Source: Escherichia ruysiae
GTDB taxonomy: Bacteria; Pseudomonadota; Gammaproteobacteria; Enterobacterales; Enterobacteriaceae
Assembly (NCBI RefSeq): GCF_902498915.1
Contig: NZ_CABVLQ010000001.1
Length of the DNA stretch: 64,000 nt
Strand: one strand, 5' to 3'
Shown: positions 1 to 9,341 of the stretch, one piece after another
Layout: the number at the start of each line of letters is the position of its first letter
How positions within the stretch are numbered: position 1 is the first letter of the stretch
Notes under the pieces: model-generated
What the model was told of the DNA's origin: nothing
Seen by the model: the letters and a program-made list of their open reading frames with translations, nothing else
The model's database searches: none
Program-made: the position numbers and the translations under genes

Positions 1-1
1 T

Positions 2-334
2 CAGGTGCCACCAAATCCTTCTGAACTATTGATGAGCGAACGCTTTGCCGAACTGGTGAACTGGGCGAGTAAAAACTACGACCTGGTGTTGATTGATACG
101 CCGCCGATTCTGGCGGTAACCGATGCAGCGATTGTTGGTCGTCACGCCGGAACCACGTTGATGGTAGCGCGTTATGCAGTCAACACCTTAAAAGAAGTGG
201 AAACCAGCCTGAGCCGCTTTGAGCAAAACGGTATTCCGGTGAAAGGGGTGATTCTGAACTCCATCTTCCGCCGCGCCAGCGCGTATCAGGATTATGGCTA
301 TTACGAATACGAATATAAGTCGGATGTGAAATAA
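2..334 (+). CDS. wzc: Tyrosine-protein kinase Wzc, C-terminal part (5' end outside window)
   Basis: Partial: the reading frame is open from base 2 to the TAA at 332-334, giving the last ~110 residues of an inner-membrane BY-kinase that controls colanic acid polymerisation and export with Wza and Wzb. The visible part holds the end of the kinase domain, including the Walker-B-like stretch LVLIDTPP. It ends in the tyrosine-rich tail (YQDYGYYEYEY, six tyrosines) that is autophosphorylated in this family and dephosphorylated by Wzb. The next gene is wcaA, as in the standard colanic acid operon. Identity is firm from the tail and the context; the catalytic N-terminal parts cannot be judged. Confidence 0.95.
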   Translation, partial: QVPPNPSELLMSERFAELVNWASKNYDLVLIDTPPILAVTDAAIVGRHAGTTLMVARYAVNTLKEVETSLSRFEQNGIPVKGVILNSIFRRASAYQDYGYYEYEYKSDVK

Positions 335-342
335 CGAGATCC

Positions 343-438
343 GCTGTCGGATGCGATGCTGACGCATCTTATCCGACCTACGTTCACTGCATTCGCATCG
401 CCCCGTAGGCCGGATAAGGCGTTCACGCCGCATCCGGC
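343..438. repeat. Paired REP elements (BIME) between wzc and wcaA
   Basis: Two inverted copies of the enterobacterial REP palindrome: about 343-382 (GTCGGATGCG...CTTATCCGACCTAC) and 405-438 (GTAGGCCGGATAAGGC...GCCGCATCCGGC). They lie inside the operon, so they may stabilise or process the polycistronic mRNA. That role is inference from known REP functions. Confidence 0.85.
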
Positions 439-472
439 AAGCAAACCAGCTCATAAGTCGGGAGAACAACCT

Positions 473-1312
473 ATGAAAGAAAATCCGCTGATCTCAATCT
501 ATATGCCGACCTGGAACCGCCAACAACTGGCGATTCGGGCGATAAAATCGGTCCTGCGCCAGGACTACAGTAACTGGGAGATGATCATCGTGGATGATTG
601 CTCCACCTCCTGGGAACAACTGCAACAGTACGTCACCGCCCTCAACGATCCGCGTATTACCTACATTCACAACGACATTAACAGCGGGGCGTGCGCGGTA
701 CGTAACCAGGCTATTATGCTGGCGCAAGGGGAATACATTACCGGGATCGATGACGATGATGAATGGACGCCCAACCGCCTGAGCGTCTTCCTCGCCCATA
801 AACAGCAACTGGTCACTCACGCCTTTTTGTACGCTAACGATTACGTTTGCCAGGGCGAAGTCTATTCCCAACCGGCAAGTTTGCCACTGTATCCCAAATC
901 GCCGTATTCACGCCGCCTGTTCTATAAACGCAATATCATTGGCAATCAGGTCTTTACCTGGGCGTGGCGTTTCAAAGAGTGTTTGTTCGATACCGAACTG
1001 AAAGCGGCACAGGATTACGACATCTTCCTGCGGATGGTGGTGGAGTATGGCGAACCGTGGAAAGTGGAAGAAGCGACGCAGATCCTGCATATCAATCACG
1101 GTGAAATGCAGATCACCTCGTCACCGAAAAAATTCTCCGGATACTTCCACTTTTACCGCAAGCACAAAGACAAATTTGACCGCGCCAGCAAAAAATATCA
1201 GCTGTTTACCCTCTACCAGATCCGCAATAAACGCATGACCTGGCGGACTTTGTTGACGCTACTGTCGGTGCGTAACGGCAAACGTCTGGCTGATGGAATA
1301 CGGGGGCGTTAA
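473..1312 (+). CDS. wcaA: Colanic acid glycosyltransferase WcaA
   Basis: 279-residue GT2-family (GT-A fold) enzyme predicted to add one sugar of the colanic acid repeat on the cytoplasmic face of the inner membrane. The N-terminus reads ISIYMPTWNR, typical of the nucleotide-binding start of GT2 enzymes. An acidic metal-binding run IDDDDEW lies at residues 92-98. I chose the ATG at 473, preceded by GGAGAAC at 461-467. An upstream in-frame ATG at 356 lies in the REP region and has no ribosome site. The gene is followed after 2 bases by wcaB. Length matches K-12 WcaA. The exact sugar donor is not readable from sequence. Confidence 0.95.
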   Translation: MKENPLISIYMPTWNRQQLAIRAIKSVLRQDYSNWEMIIVDDCSTSWEQLQQYVTALNDPRITYIHNDINSGACAVRNQAIMLAQGEYITGIDDDDEWTPNRLSVFLAHKQQLVTHAFLYANDYVCQGEVYSQPASLPLYPKSPYSRRLFYKRNIIGNQVFTWAWRFKECLFDTELKAAQDYDIFLRMVVEYGEPWKVEEATQILHINHGEMQITSSPKKFSGYFHFYRKHKDKFDRASKKYQLFTLYQIRNKRMTWRTLLTLLSVRNGKRLADGIRGR

Positions 1313-1314
1313 GG

Positions 1315-1803
1315 ATGCTGGAAGATCTGCGCGCCAACAGCTGGAGTTTACGCCCGTGCTGCATGGTTCTCGCCTATCGTGTCGCCCATTTTTGCTCGGT
1401 GTGGCGCAAAAAGAACGCCCTCAATAATCTGTGGGCGGCTCCGCTGCTGGTGCTGTATCGCATTATCACTGAATGCTTTTTCGGTTATGAAATCCAGGCC
1501 GCCGCGACCATTGGCCGCCGTTTTACTATCCATCACGGTTACGCCGTAGTGATCAATAAAAACGTGGTCGCGGGGGATGATTTCACCATTCGCCACGGCG
1601 TCACTATCGGCAATCGTGGCGCCGATAACATGGCATGTCCACACATTGGCAATGGCGTCGAACTTGGTGCCAACGTCATTATTCTGGGTGATATCACGCT
1701 TGGTAACAACGTCACCGTGGGCGCGGGCAGCGTGGTACTCGACTCTGTCCCGGACAACGCGCTGGTGGTGGGAGAAAAAGCGCGAGTGAAGGTAATTAAA
1801 TGA
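1315..1803 (+). CDS. wcaB: Colanic acid acetyltransferase WcaB
   Basis: 162-residue acetyltransferase of the serine acetyltransferase-like hexapeptide-repeat family, predicted to O-acetylate a sugar of colanic acid using acetyl-CoA. The hexapeptide left-handed beta helix covers roughly residues 60-150, with repeats such as IGRRFT, VVAGDD and IGNGVE. The stretch IHHGYAVVI carries the conserved His pair region of this family. The stop overlaps the wcaC start (ATGA at 1800-1803), so translation is probably coupled. Length and position match the standard operon. Confidence 0.94.
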   Translation: MLEDLRANSWSLRPCCMVLAYRVAHFCSVWRKKNALNNLWAAPLLVLYRIITECFFGYEIQAAATIGRRFTIHHGYAVVINKNVVAGDDFTIRHGVTIGNRGADNMACPHIGNGVELGANVIILGDITLGNNVTVGAGSVVLDSVPDNALVVGEKARVKVIK

Positions 1804-3017
1804 ATATTCTGCAATTTAATGTGCGACTGGCGGAAGGCGGGGCGGCAGGTGTGGCGTTAGATCTCCACCAGCGTGCGCTGCAACAGGGGCTGGCGTCACA
1901 TTTTGTCTACGGCTACGGCAAAGGCGGCAAAGAGAGCGTCAGCCATCAGAACTATCCGCAGGTCATCAAACATACGCCTCGGATGACCGCGATGGCGAAC
2001 ATCGCGCTGTTTCGTCTGTTTAATCGCGATCTGTTTGGCAATTTCAATGAGTTGTATCGTTCCATAACCCGCACTTCGGGGCCGGTAGTCCTGCATTTTC
2101 ATGTGTTGCACAGCTACTGGTTGAATCTTAACAGCGTGGTGCGCTTTTGCGAAAAAGTGAAAAACCACAAACCAGACATCACTCTGGTCTGGACGCTGCA
2201 TGATCACTGGAGCGTTACCGGGCGCTGCGCCTTTACCGACGGTTGCGAAGGCTGGAAAACGGGCTGCCAGAAATGCCCGACCTTAAATAACTATCCACCG
2301 GTGAAGATTGATCGCGCACACCAGCTGGTGGCGGGTAAACGCCAGTTGTTCCGCGAGATGCTGGCGCTGGGCTGTCAGTTTATTTCCCCCAGCCAGCATG
2401 TGGCTGACGCTTTCAATAGCCTGTACGGTCCAGGGCGTTGCCGGATTATCAATAACGGTATTGATATGGCAACCGAAGCGATTCTGGCGGATTTGCCTCC
2501 GGTGCGCGAAACCCAGGGCAAGCCGAAAATCGCGGTGGTGGCGCATGACCTGCGTTACGACGGCAAAACTAACCAGCAACTGGTGCGTGAGATGATGGCG
2601 CTGGGCGACAAAATCGAACTGCATACCTTCGGTAAGTTCTCGCCGTTCACCGCTGGTAATGTGGTCAATCACGGCTTTGAAACCGACAAACGTAAGCTGA
2701 TGAGCGCGCTCAATCAAATGGATGCGCTGGTGTTCAGTTCTCGTGTCGATAACTACCCGCTGATTTTGTGTGAGGCGCTATCGATTGGCGTGCCGGTGAT
2801 CGCCACCCATAGCGATGCGGCGCGGGAAGTGCTGCAAAAATCCGGTGGTAAAACCGTCAGCGAAGAAGATGTGCTGCAACTGGTGCAGTTAAGCAAACCG
2901 GAAATCGCACAGGCGATATTTGGTACCACCCTGGCTGAGTTCAGCCAGCGCAGCCGCGCCGCCTACAGTGGACAACAGATGCTGGAGGAGTATGTCAACT
3001 TCTATCAGAATCTGTAG
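1800..3017 (+). CDS. wcaC: Colanic acid glycosyltransferase WcaC
   Basis: 405-residue GT4-family (GT-B fold) glycosyltransferase of colanic acid assembly. The N-terminus, NVRLAEGGAAGVALDLHQR, is the glycine-rich acceptor-side loop common in GT4 enzymes. The C-terminal nucleotide-sugar domain ends in the CEALSIGVPVIAT segment, the E-x7-E-like region of the family, at about residues 323-335. The gene overlaps wcaB by 4 bases and wcaD by 26 bases. Substrate is not known from sequence. Confidence 0.94.
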   Translation: MNILQFNVRLAEGGAAGVALDLHQRALQQGLASHFVYGYGKGGKESVSHQNYPQVIKHTPRMTAMANIALFRLFNRDLFGNFNELYRSITRTSGPVVLHFHVLHSYWLNLNSVVRFCEKVKNHKPDITLVWTLHDHWSVTGRCAFTDGCEGWKTGCQKCPTLNNYPPVKIDRAHQLVAGKRQLFREMLALGCQFISPSQHVADAFNSLYGPGRCRIINNGIDMATEAILADLPPVRETQGKPKIAVVAHDLRYDGKTNQQLVREMMALGDKIELHTFGKFSPFTAGNVVNHGFETDKRKLMSALNQMDALVFSSRVDNYPLILCEALSIGVPVIATHSDAAREVLQKSGGKTVSEEDVLQLVQLSKPEIAQAIFGTTLAEFSQRSRAAYSGQQMLEEYVNFYQNL

Positions 3018-4209
3018 CTACCTGCTGCTGCCGCTGATCTACCTGCTGGTTAACGTTAAAATCGCCCAGCTTGGCGAAAGTTTCCCCATCACCATCGTCA
3101 CTTTTTTGCCTGTCTTATTACTGCTGTTTTTAGAGCGCATCAGCGTTAAAAAATTGATGATAGCGTTAGGGATTGGCGCGGGGCTCACGGCGTTTAACTA
3201 TTTGTTTGGTCAGTCTTTGGATGCCAGTAAATACGTCACTTCAACCATGCTATTTGTCTATATTGTGATCATTATTGGCATGGTGTGGAGCATTCGCTTT
3301 AAAACGATTTCGCCACACAACCATCGCAAGATATTACGTTTCTTTTATCTGGTGGTTGGGCTGGTGGTGGCGCTGGCGGCGGTGGAGATGGCGCAAATTA
3401 TTCTCACCGGCGGCAGCAGTATTATGGAGTCGATTTCGAAATATCTGATTTACAGCAACAGCTATGTACTGAATTTCATTAAATTCGGCGGTAAGCGAAC
3501 TACGGCACTTTATTTCGAACCAGCATTTTTCGCTCTGGCGTTAATCTCAATTTGGCTCAGTATCAAACAGTTTGGTATCAAAACGCCTAAAACTGATGCT
3601 ATGATTCTCGCAGGAATAATATTATCCGGATCGTTTTCAGGTGTTATGACCTTTATCCTGTTTTATTTGCTGGAGTGGGCATTTCAGTATCTGAATAAAG
3701 AAGCGATTAAGAAAAAGTTACCGTTAGCATTGATTTCTCTGGCTGTATTCCTGATTGGTGTGGTAATCGCGTTTCCTTATATTTCCACCCGTCTGGGAGA
3801 TTTAGGCACAGAAGGGTCGTCATCGTATTATCGTATTGTCGGTCCGCTGGTGATGGTCGGTTATTCTTTGACCCATATTGACGGTGTAGTCAGATTTGGC
3901 TCACTTTATGAATATGTCGCATCATTCGGAATATTTAACGGTGCGGATGTCGGAAAAACCATAGACAATGGTTTGTATCTGCTGATTATTTATTTTTCCT
4001 GGTTCGCGGTGTTTTTATCTCTGTGGTACATGGGGAAAGTGATAAAAATGATGCTCAACGCTTTTGGCGATAATCGTAATTTTCGCGTGCAGCTTTATCT
4101 TTTTACGCCGGTATCGCTGTTTTTTACCGGTTCGATATTTAGCCCGGAATATGCTTTTTTAATCGTCTGTCCGTTTATTTTGCGAAAAGCGTTAAATATT
4201 ACGAGGTAA
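2992..4209 (+). CDS. wcaD: Putative colanic acid polymerase WcaD
   Basis: 405-residue integral membrane protein with many hydrophobic segments, the presumed Wzy-type polymerase that joins colanic acid repeat units in the periplasm. The start is the ATG at 2992 inside the end of wcaC, with GGAGG at 2985-2989 just upstream; the frame stays open further 5' but those starts lie deep in wcaC. A large polar loop with the short motif FEPAFFALAL lies mid-protein. As I recall it, the protein is near-identical to K-12 WcaD. The polymerase role rests on topology and locus position. Confidence 0.93.
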   Translation: MSTSIRICSYLLLPLIYLLVNVKIAQLGESFPITIVTFLPVLLLLFLERISVKKLMIALGIGAGLTAFNYLFGQSLDASKYVTSTMLFVYIVIIIGMVWSIRFKTISPHNHRKILRFFYLVVGLVVALAAVEMAQIILTGGSSIMESISKYLIYSNSYVLNFIKFGGKRTTALYFEPAFFALALISIWLSIKQFGIKTPKTDAMILAGIILSGSFSGVMTFILFYLLEWAFQYLNKEAIKKKLPLALISLAVFLIGVVIAFPYISTRLGDLGTEGSSSYYRIVGPLVMVGYSLTHIDGVVRFGSLYEYVASFGIFNGADVGKTIDNGLYLLIIYFSWFAVFLSLWYMGKVIKMMLNAFGDNRNFRVQLYLFTPVSLFFTGSIFSPEYAFLIVCPFILRKALNITR

Positions 4210-4219
4210 GAATAAGAAC

Positions 4220-4966
4220 ATGTTGCTTAGCATAATCACTGTCGCGTTTCGTAACCTCGAAGGGATAGTCAAAACACATGCCTCGCTGGCGCATCTGGCG
4301 CAGGCTGACGATATCAGCTTCGAATGGATTGTTGTCGATGGCGGTTCCAACGACGGCACCCGTGAGTATCTGGAAAACCTCAATGGTATCTATAACCTAC
4401 GCTTTGTCAGCGAGCCAGATAACGGTATCTACGACGCCATGAACAAGGGCATTGCGATGGCACAAGGCAAGTTCGCGTTGTTTCTCAACTCGGGCGATAT
4501 TTTTCATCAGGATGCCGCAATTTTTGTCCGTAAGTTAAAAATGCAAAAAGATAACGTGATGATCACCGGCGATGCGCTGCTGGATTTTGGCGACGGGCAT
4601 AAAATTAAACGTAGCGCCAAACCGGGCTGGTATATTTATCACAGCCTGCCCGCCAGTCATCAGGCGATATTTTTCCCGGTATCCGGTTTGAAAAAATGGC
4701 GTTATGACCTGGAATATAAAGTTTCTTCCGATTACGCCCTGGCAGCCAAAATGTATAAAGCCGGTTATGCATTTAAAAAACTCAATGGTCTGGTGTCTGA
4801 ATTTTCTATGGGTGGGGTATCTACCACTAATAATATGGAATTGTGTGCAGACGCGAAAAAAGTCCAACGGCAAATATTACATGTACCTGGCTTCTGGGCA
4901 GAATTATCCTGGCATTTACGCCAACGTACTACCTCAAAGACGAAAGCCTTATATAACAAAAGCTGA
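4220..4966 (+). CDS. wcaE: Colanic acid glycosyltransferase WcaE
   Basis: 248-residue GT2-family glycosyltransferase. It begins LLSIITVAFRN, followed by WIVVDGGSNDGT, the UDP/GDP-binding beta strands of the GT-A fold. The metal-site motif LNSGD ends at residue 93. Another landmark is EPDNGIYDAMNKG, shared with the two O-antigen GT2 enzymes in this window (26162-26971 and 33249-33995). It follows wcaD after 10 bases and precedes wcaF. Specificity cannot be read from sequence. Confidence 0.94.
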   Translation: MLLSIITVAFRNLEGIVKTHASLAHLAQADDISFEWIVVDGGSNDGTREYLENLNGIYNLRFVSEPDNGIYDAMNKGIAMAQGKFALFLNSGDIFHQDAAIFVRKLKMQKDNVMITGDALLDFGDGHKIKRSAKPGWYIYHSLPASHQAIFFPVSGLKKWRYDLEYKVSSDYALAAKMYKAGYAFKKLNGLVSEFSMGGVSTTNNMELCADAKKVQRQILHVPGFWAELSWHLRQRTTSKTKALYNKS

Positions 4967-4981
4967 ATATAAGGGAAAACG

Positions 4982-5530
4982 ATGCAAGATTTAAGTGGTT
5001 TCTCGGTGCCGAAAGGGTTCCGGGGCGGCAACGCTATTAAAGTGCAATTGTGGTGGGCAGTACAGGCAACAATATTTGCCTGGTCGCCACAAGTATTGTA
5101 TCGCTGGCGGGCATTTTTATTACGTTTATTCGGCGCAAAAATAGGAAAAAACGTAGTTATTCGTCCGTCAGTAAAAATTACCTATCCGTGGAAATTAACC
5201 TTAGGTGATTACGCGTGGGTCGGCGATGAGGTCAATTTATATACCCTCGGTGAAATAACCATTGGCGCAAATTCGGTGATATCGCAAAAAAGTTATTTAT
5301 GCACCGGTAGCCACGACCATGCAAGTAGTCATTTCACCATTAACGCCACGCCCATTGTGATTGGTGAGAAATGCTGGCTGGCAACCGATGTCTTTGTTGC
5401 CCCTGGCGTCACGATCGGCGATGGCACCGTCGTGGGTGCGCGAAGCAGTGTTTTTAAATCGCTTCCGGCAAATGCCATTTGCCGGGGGAACCCCGCAGTG
5501 GTGATACGCGAACGCGTTGAAACTGAATAA
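4982..5530 (+). CDS. wcaF: Colanic acid acetyltransferase WcaF
   Basis: 182-residue hexapeptide-repeat acetyltransferase of the LbH (WcaF/NodL-like) group, predicted to O-acetylate the colanic acid repeat. Hexapeptide turns run from about residue 55 (IGKNVVI, ITYPWK) to about 175. The catalytic His is probably within GSHDHASSHF. A second acetyltransferase, wcaB, lies upstream in the same operon, consistent with more than one acetylation site. The next gene, gmd, starts 26 bases later with its own AGAGGAA ribosome site. Confidence 0.94.
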   Translation: MQDLSGFSVPKGFRGGNAIKVQLWWAVQATIFAWSPQVLYRWRAFLLRLFGAKIGKNVVIRPSVKITYPWKLTLGDYAWVGDEVNLYTLGEITIGANSVISQKSYLCTGSHDHASSHFTINATPIVIGEKCWLATDVFVAPGVTIGDGTVVGARSSVFKSLPANAICRGNPAVVIRERVETE

Positions 5531-5556
5531 ATTCAAAAAATACAGAGGAATAAGAC

Positions 5557-6678
5557 ATGTCAAAAGTCGCTCTCATCACCGGTGTAACCGGACAGGATGG
5601 TTCTTACCTGGCAGAATTGCTGCTGGAGAAAGGTTACGAGGTGCATGGCATTAAGCGTCGTGCATCGTCATTCAACACCGAGCGCGTGGATCACATTTAT
5701 CAGGATCCGCACACCTGCAACCCGAAATTCCATCTGCATTATGGCGACCTGAGTGATACTTCCAACCTGACGCGTATTTTGCGTGAAGTGCAGCCGGACG
5801 AAGTATACAACCTGGGCGCAATGAGCCACGTTGCGGTTTCTTTTGAGTCACCGGAATATACCGCAGACGTTGATGCGATGGGCACGCTGCGTCTGCTGGA
5901 GGCGATTCGCTTCCTCGGTCTGGAAAAGAAAACCCGTTTTTATCAGGCTTCCACTTCTGAACTTTACGGTCTGGTGCAGGAAATCCCGCAGAAAGAGACC
6001 ACGCCGTTCTACCCGCGCTCTCCGTATGCCGTCGCCAAATTGTACGCCTACTGGATCACCGTTAACTACCGCGAATCCTACGGCATGTACGCCTGCAACG
6101 GCATTCTGTTTAACCATGAATCTCCGCGCCGTGGCGAAACCTTCGTCACCCGCAAAATCACCCGCGCAATCGCCAACATCGCCCAGGGGCTGGAGTCGTG
6201 CCTGTACCTCGGCAATATGGATTCCCTGCGTGACTGGGGCCATGCCAAAGACTACGTAAAAATGCAGTGGATGATGCTGCAACAAGAACAGCCAGAAGAT
6301 TTCGTAATTGCTACCGGCGTTCAGTACTCCGTGCGTCAGTTCGTGGAAATGGCGGCGGCACAGTTGGGTATCAAACTGCGCTTTGAAGGCACGGGCGTTG
6401 AAGAGAAGGGCATTGTGGTTTCCGTCACCGGGCATGACGCGCCGGGCGTTAAACCGGGCGATGTGATTATCGCCGTTGACCCACGCTACTTCCGTCCGGC
6501 TGAAGTTGAAACGCTGCTCGGCGACCCGACCAAAGCGCACGAAAAGCTGGGCTGGAAACCAGAAATCACCCTCAGAGAGATGGTGTCTGAAATGGTGGCT
6601 AATGACCTCGAAGCGGCGAAAAAACACTCTCTGCTGAAATCTCACGGCTACGACGTGGCGATTGCGCTGGAGTCATAA
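5557..6678 (+). CDS. gmd: GDP-mannose 4,6-dehydratase (colanic acid copy)
   Basis: 373-residue short-chain dehydrogenase/reductase converting GDP-D-mannose to GDP-4-keto-6-deoxy-D-mannose, the first step to GDP-L-fucose, in the cytoplasm. The N-terminal NADP-binding loop is TGVTGQDGSYLAELL. The catalytic YxxxK is Y157-K161 (SPYAVAK), matching E. coli Gmd numbering. A second copy lies at 29271-30404 in the O-antigen cluster and is clearly diverged at DNA level. The gene is followed after 2 bases by fcl, which uses its product. Confidence 0.97.
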   Translation: MSKVALITGVTGQDGSYLAELLLEKGYEVHGIKRRASSFNTERVDHIYQDPHTCNPKFHLHYGDLSDTSNLTRILREVQPDEVYNLGAMSHVAVSFESPEYTADVDAMGTLRLLEAIRFLGLEKKTRFYQASTSELYGLVQEIPQKETTPFYPRSPYAVAKLYAYWITVNYRESYGMYACNGILFNHESPRRGETFVTRKITRAIANIAQGLESCLYLGNMDSLRDWGHAKDYVKMQWMMLQQEQPEDFVIATGVQYSVRQFVEMAAAQLGIKLRFEGTGVEEKGIVVSVTGHDAPGVKPGDVIIAVDPRYFRPAEVETLLGDPTKAHEKLGWKPEITLREMVSEMVANDLEAAKKHSLLKSHGYDVAIALES

Positions 6679-6680
6679 GC

Positions 6681-7646
6681 ATGAGTAAACAACGCATTTT
6701 TATCGCTGGCCATCGCGGGATGGTCGGTTCCGCCATCAGGCGGCAGCTCGAACAGCGCGGTGATGTGGAACTGGTATTACGCACCCGCGACGAGCTGAAC
6801 CTTCTGGATAGCCGTGCGGTGCATGATTTCTTTGCCAGCGAGCGCATTGACCAGGTCTATCTGGCGGCGGCGAAAGTGGGCGGTATTGTCGCCAACAACA
6901 CGTATCCGGCGGATTTCATCTACCAGAACATGATGATTGAGAGCAACATCATTCACGCCGCGCATCAGAACGACGTGAACAAACTGCTGTTTCTCGGATC
7001 GTCCTGTATCTACCCGAAACTGGCAAAACAGCCGATGGCAGAAAGCGAGTTATTGCAGGGTACGCTGGAGCCGACCAACGAGCCTTATGCCATTGCCAAA
7101 ATTGCCGGGATCAAACTGTGCGAATCTTACAACCGCCAGTATGGACGCGATTACCGCTCGGTTATGCCGACTAACCTGTACGGGCCGCACGACAACTTCC
7201 ATCCGAGTAACTCGCACGTGATCCCGGCATTGCTGCGCCGCTTCCACGAGGCGACGGCACAGAATGCGCCGGACGTGGTGGTGTGGGGCAGCGGTACACC
7301 GATGCGTGAATTTCTGCATGTCGATGATATGGCGGCGGCAAGCATTCATGTCATGGAGCTGGCGCACGAAGTCTGGCTGGAGAACATCCAGCCGATGCTG
7401 TCGCACATTAACGTCGGCACCGGCGTTGACTGCACCATTCGCGAACTGGCGCAAACCATCGCCAAAGTGGTGGGTTACAAAGGTCGGGTGGTTTTTGATG
7501 CCAGCAAACCGGACGGTACGCCGCGCAAACTGCTGGATGTGACGCGCCTGCATCAGCTTGGCTGGTATCACGAAATCTCGCTGGAAGCGGGGCTTGCCAG
7601 CACTTACCAGTGGTTCCTTGAGAATCAAGACCGCTTTCGGGGGTAA
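6681..7646 (+). CDS. fcl: GDP-L-fucose synthase Fcl (WcaG), colanic acid copy
   Basis: 321-residue bifunctional epimerase/reductase making GDP-L-fucose from GDP-4-keto-6-deoxy-D-mannose with NADPH. The start reads RIFIAGHRGMVGSAI, the Rossmann glycine-rich loop. The catalytic Ser region is LFLGSSCIYPK and the YxxxK is Y136-K140 (EPYAIAK), as in the characterised enzyme. It is coupled to gmd upstream and shares one base with gmm downstream. A second copy is at 30408-31373. Confidence 0.97.
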   Translation: MSKQRIFIAGHRGMVGSAIRRQLEQRGDVELVLRTRDELNLLDSRAVHDFFASERIDQVYLAAAKVGGIVANNTYPADFIYQNMMIESNIIHAAHQNDVNKLLFLGSSCIYPKLAKQPMAESELLQGTLEPTNEPYAIAKIAGIKLCESYNRQYGRDYRSVMPTNLYGPHDNFHPSNSHVIPALLRRFHEATAQNAPDVVVWGSGTPMREFLHVDDMAAASIHVMELAHEVWLENIQPMLSHINVGTGVDCTIRELAQTIAKVVGYKGRVVFDASKPDGTPRKLLDVTRLHQLGWYHEISLEAGLASTYQWFLENQDRFRG

Positions 7647-8128
7647 TGATGTTTTTACGTCAGGAAGACTTTGCCACGGTAGTGCGCTCCACTCCGCTTG
7701 TCTCTCTCGACTTTATTGTCGAGAACAGTCGCGGCGAGTTTCTGCTTGGCAAAAGAACCAACCGCCCGGCGCAGGGTTACTGGTTTGTGCCGGGAGGGCG
7801 CGTGCAGAAAGACGAAACGCTGGACGCCGCATTTGAGCGGCTGACGATGGCGGAACTGGGGCTGCGTCTGCCGATAACAGCAGGCCAGTTTTACGGCGTC
7901 TGGCAGCACTTTTATGACGATAACTTCTCTGGCACGGATTTCACCACTCACTATGTGGTGCTCGGTTTTCGCTTCAGGGTAGCGGAAGAAGAGCTGTTAC
8001 TGCCGGATGAGCAGCATGACGATTACCGCTGGTTGACGCCGGACGCGTTGCTCGCCAGTGACGAAGTTCACGCTAACAGCCGCGCCTATTTTCTCGCTGT
8101 GAAGCGTACCGGAGTACCCGGATTATGA
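7646..8128 (+). CDS. gmm: GDP-mannose mannosyl hydrolase (Nudix) Gmm/WcaH, colanic acid copy
   Basis: 160-residue Nudix-family enzyme that hydrolyses GDP-mannose (and GDP-glucose) to GDP and sugar, possibly balancing GDP-mannose supply. The modified Nudix box runs from GGRVQKDETL through ERLTMAELG. It lacks the usual REUXEE signature, as is typical of Gmm. The gene starts ATGATG at 7646, overlapping the fcl stop, so the true start could be the second Met (7649). It overlaps wcaI by 4 bases. A paralogue lies at 31376-31837. Confidence 0.95.
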   Translation: MMFLRQEDFATVVRSTPLVSLDFIVENSRGEFLLGKRTNRPAQGYWFVPGGRVQKDETLDAAFERLTMAELGLRLPITAGQFYGVWQHFYDDNFSGTDFTTHYVVLGFRFRVAEEELLLPDEQHDDYRWLTPDALLASDEVHANSRAYFLAVKRTGVPGL

Positions 8129-9339
8129 AAATACTGGTCTACGGCATTAACTACTCGCCGGAGTTAACAGGTATCGGCAAATATACCGGTGAGATGGTCG
8201 AATGGCTGGCGGCGCAAGGTCATGAGGTGCGGGTCATTACCGCGCCGCCTTACTACCCGCAGTGGCAGGTGGGGGAGAACTATTCTGCCTGGCGTTACAA
8301 ACGAGAAGAGGGCGTGGCTACGGTGTGGCGCTGCCCGCTGTATGTGCCAAAACAGCCGAGCACCCTGAAACGCTTGTTGCATCTCGGCAGTTTTGCCGTC
8401 AGCAGTTTCTTTCCGCTGATGGCGCAACGTCGCTGGAAGCCGGATCGCATTATCGGCGTGGTGCCAACGCTGTTTTGCACACCGGGAATGCGCCTGCTGG
8501 CGAAACTCTCTGGCGCGCGTACCGTGCTGCATATTCAGGATTACGAAGTGGACGCCATGCTGGGGCTGGGCCTTGCCGGAAAAGGCAAAGTGGCACAACT
8601 GGCAACGGCGTTCGAACGTAGCGGACTGCATAACGTCGATAACGTCTCCACCATTTCGCGCTCAATGATGAATAAAGCTGTCGAAAAAGGCGTGGCGGCG
8701 GAAAAGGTCATCTTCTTCCCCAACTGGTCGGAAATCGCCCGTTTTCAGCATGTCGCAGAGGCTGATGTTGACGCCCTTCGTAACCAGCTTGGCCTGCCGG
8801 ATAACAAAAAAATCATTCTTTACTCCGGCAATATTGGTGAAAAGCAGGGGCTGGAAAACGTTATTGAAGCTGCCGATCGCCTGCGCGATGAACCGCTGAT
8901 TTTTGCCATTGTCGGGCAGGGCGGCGGCAAAGCGCGGCTGGAAAAAATGGCGCAGCAGCGTGGACTGACCAATTTGCAGTTTTTCCCGCTGCAATCGTAT
9001 GACGCTTTACCCGCACTGCTGAAGATGGGCGATTGCCATCTGGTAGTGCAAAAACGCGGCGCGGCAGATGCCGTATTGCCGTCGAAACTGACCAATATTC
9101 TGGCGGTAGGCGGTAACGCGGTGATTACCGCAGAAGCCCATACAGAACTGGGGCAGCTTTGCGAAACCTTCCCAGGAATTGCGGTTTGCGTAGAACCGGA
9201 ATCGGTCGAGGCGCTGGTGACGGGGATTTGTCAGGCGCTCCTGCTGCCCAAACACAACACGGTGGCACGTGAATATGCCGAACGCACGCTCGATAAAGAG
9301 AACGTGTTACGTCAATTTATAAATGATATTCGGGGATAA
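8125..9339 (+). CDS. wcaI: Colanic acid glycosyltransferase WcaI
   Basis: 404-residue GT4-type glycosyltransferase, often annotated as the colanic acid fucosyltransferase. The N-terminus, ILVYGINYSPELTGIGKYT, is the family's acceptor-domain loop. The C-terminal domain has LYSGNIGEKQGLE and LPSKLTNILAVGG, the donor-binding region. Compared with K-12 WcaI as I remember it (407 residues), a short Gly-Lys stretch after AGKGK is three residues shorter. The gene overlaps gmm by 4 bases and ends 2 bases before cpsB. Confidence 0.93.
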   Translation: MKILVYGINYSPELTGIGKYTGEMVEWLAAQGHEVRVITAPPYYPQWQVGENYSAWRYKREEGVATVWRCPLYVPKQPSTLKRLLHLGSFAVSSFFPLMAQRRWKPDRIIGVVPTLFCTPGMRLLAKLSGARTVLHIQDYEVDAMLGLGLAGKGKVAQLATAFERSGLHNVDNVSTISRSMMNKAVEKGVAAEKVIFFPNWSEIARFQHVAEADVDALRNQLGLPDNKKIILYSGNIGEKQGLENVIEAADRLRDEPLIFAIVGQGGGKARLEKMAQQRGLTNLQFFPLQSYDALPALLKMGDCHLVVQKRGAADAVLPSKLTNILAVGGNAVITAEAHTELGQLCETFPGIAVCVEPESVEALVTGICQALLLPKHNTVAREYAERTLDKENVLRQFINDIRG

Positions 9340-9341
9340 TT

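Noticed and set aside
5848..6645. 265-codon minus-strand frame opposite gmd
   Set aside because: Shadow of the high-GC gmd coding frame; skewed composition and no start signal.
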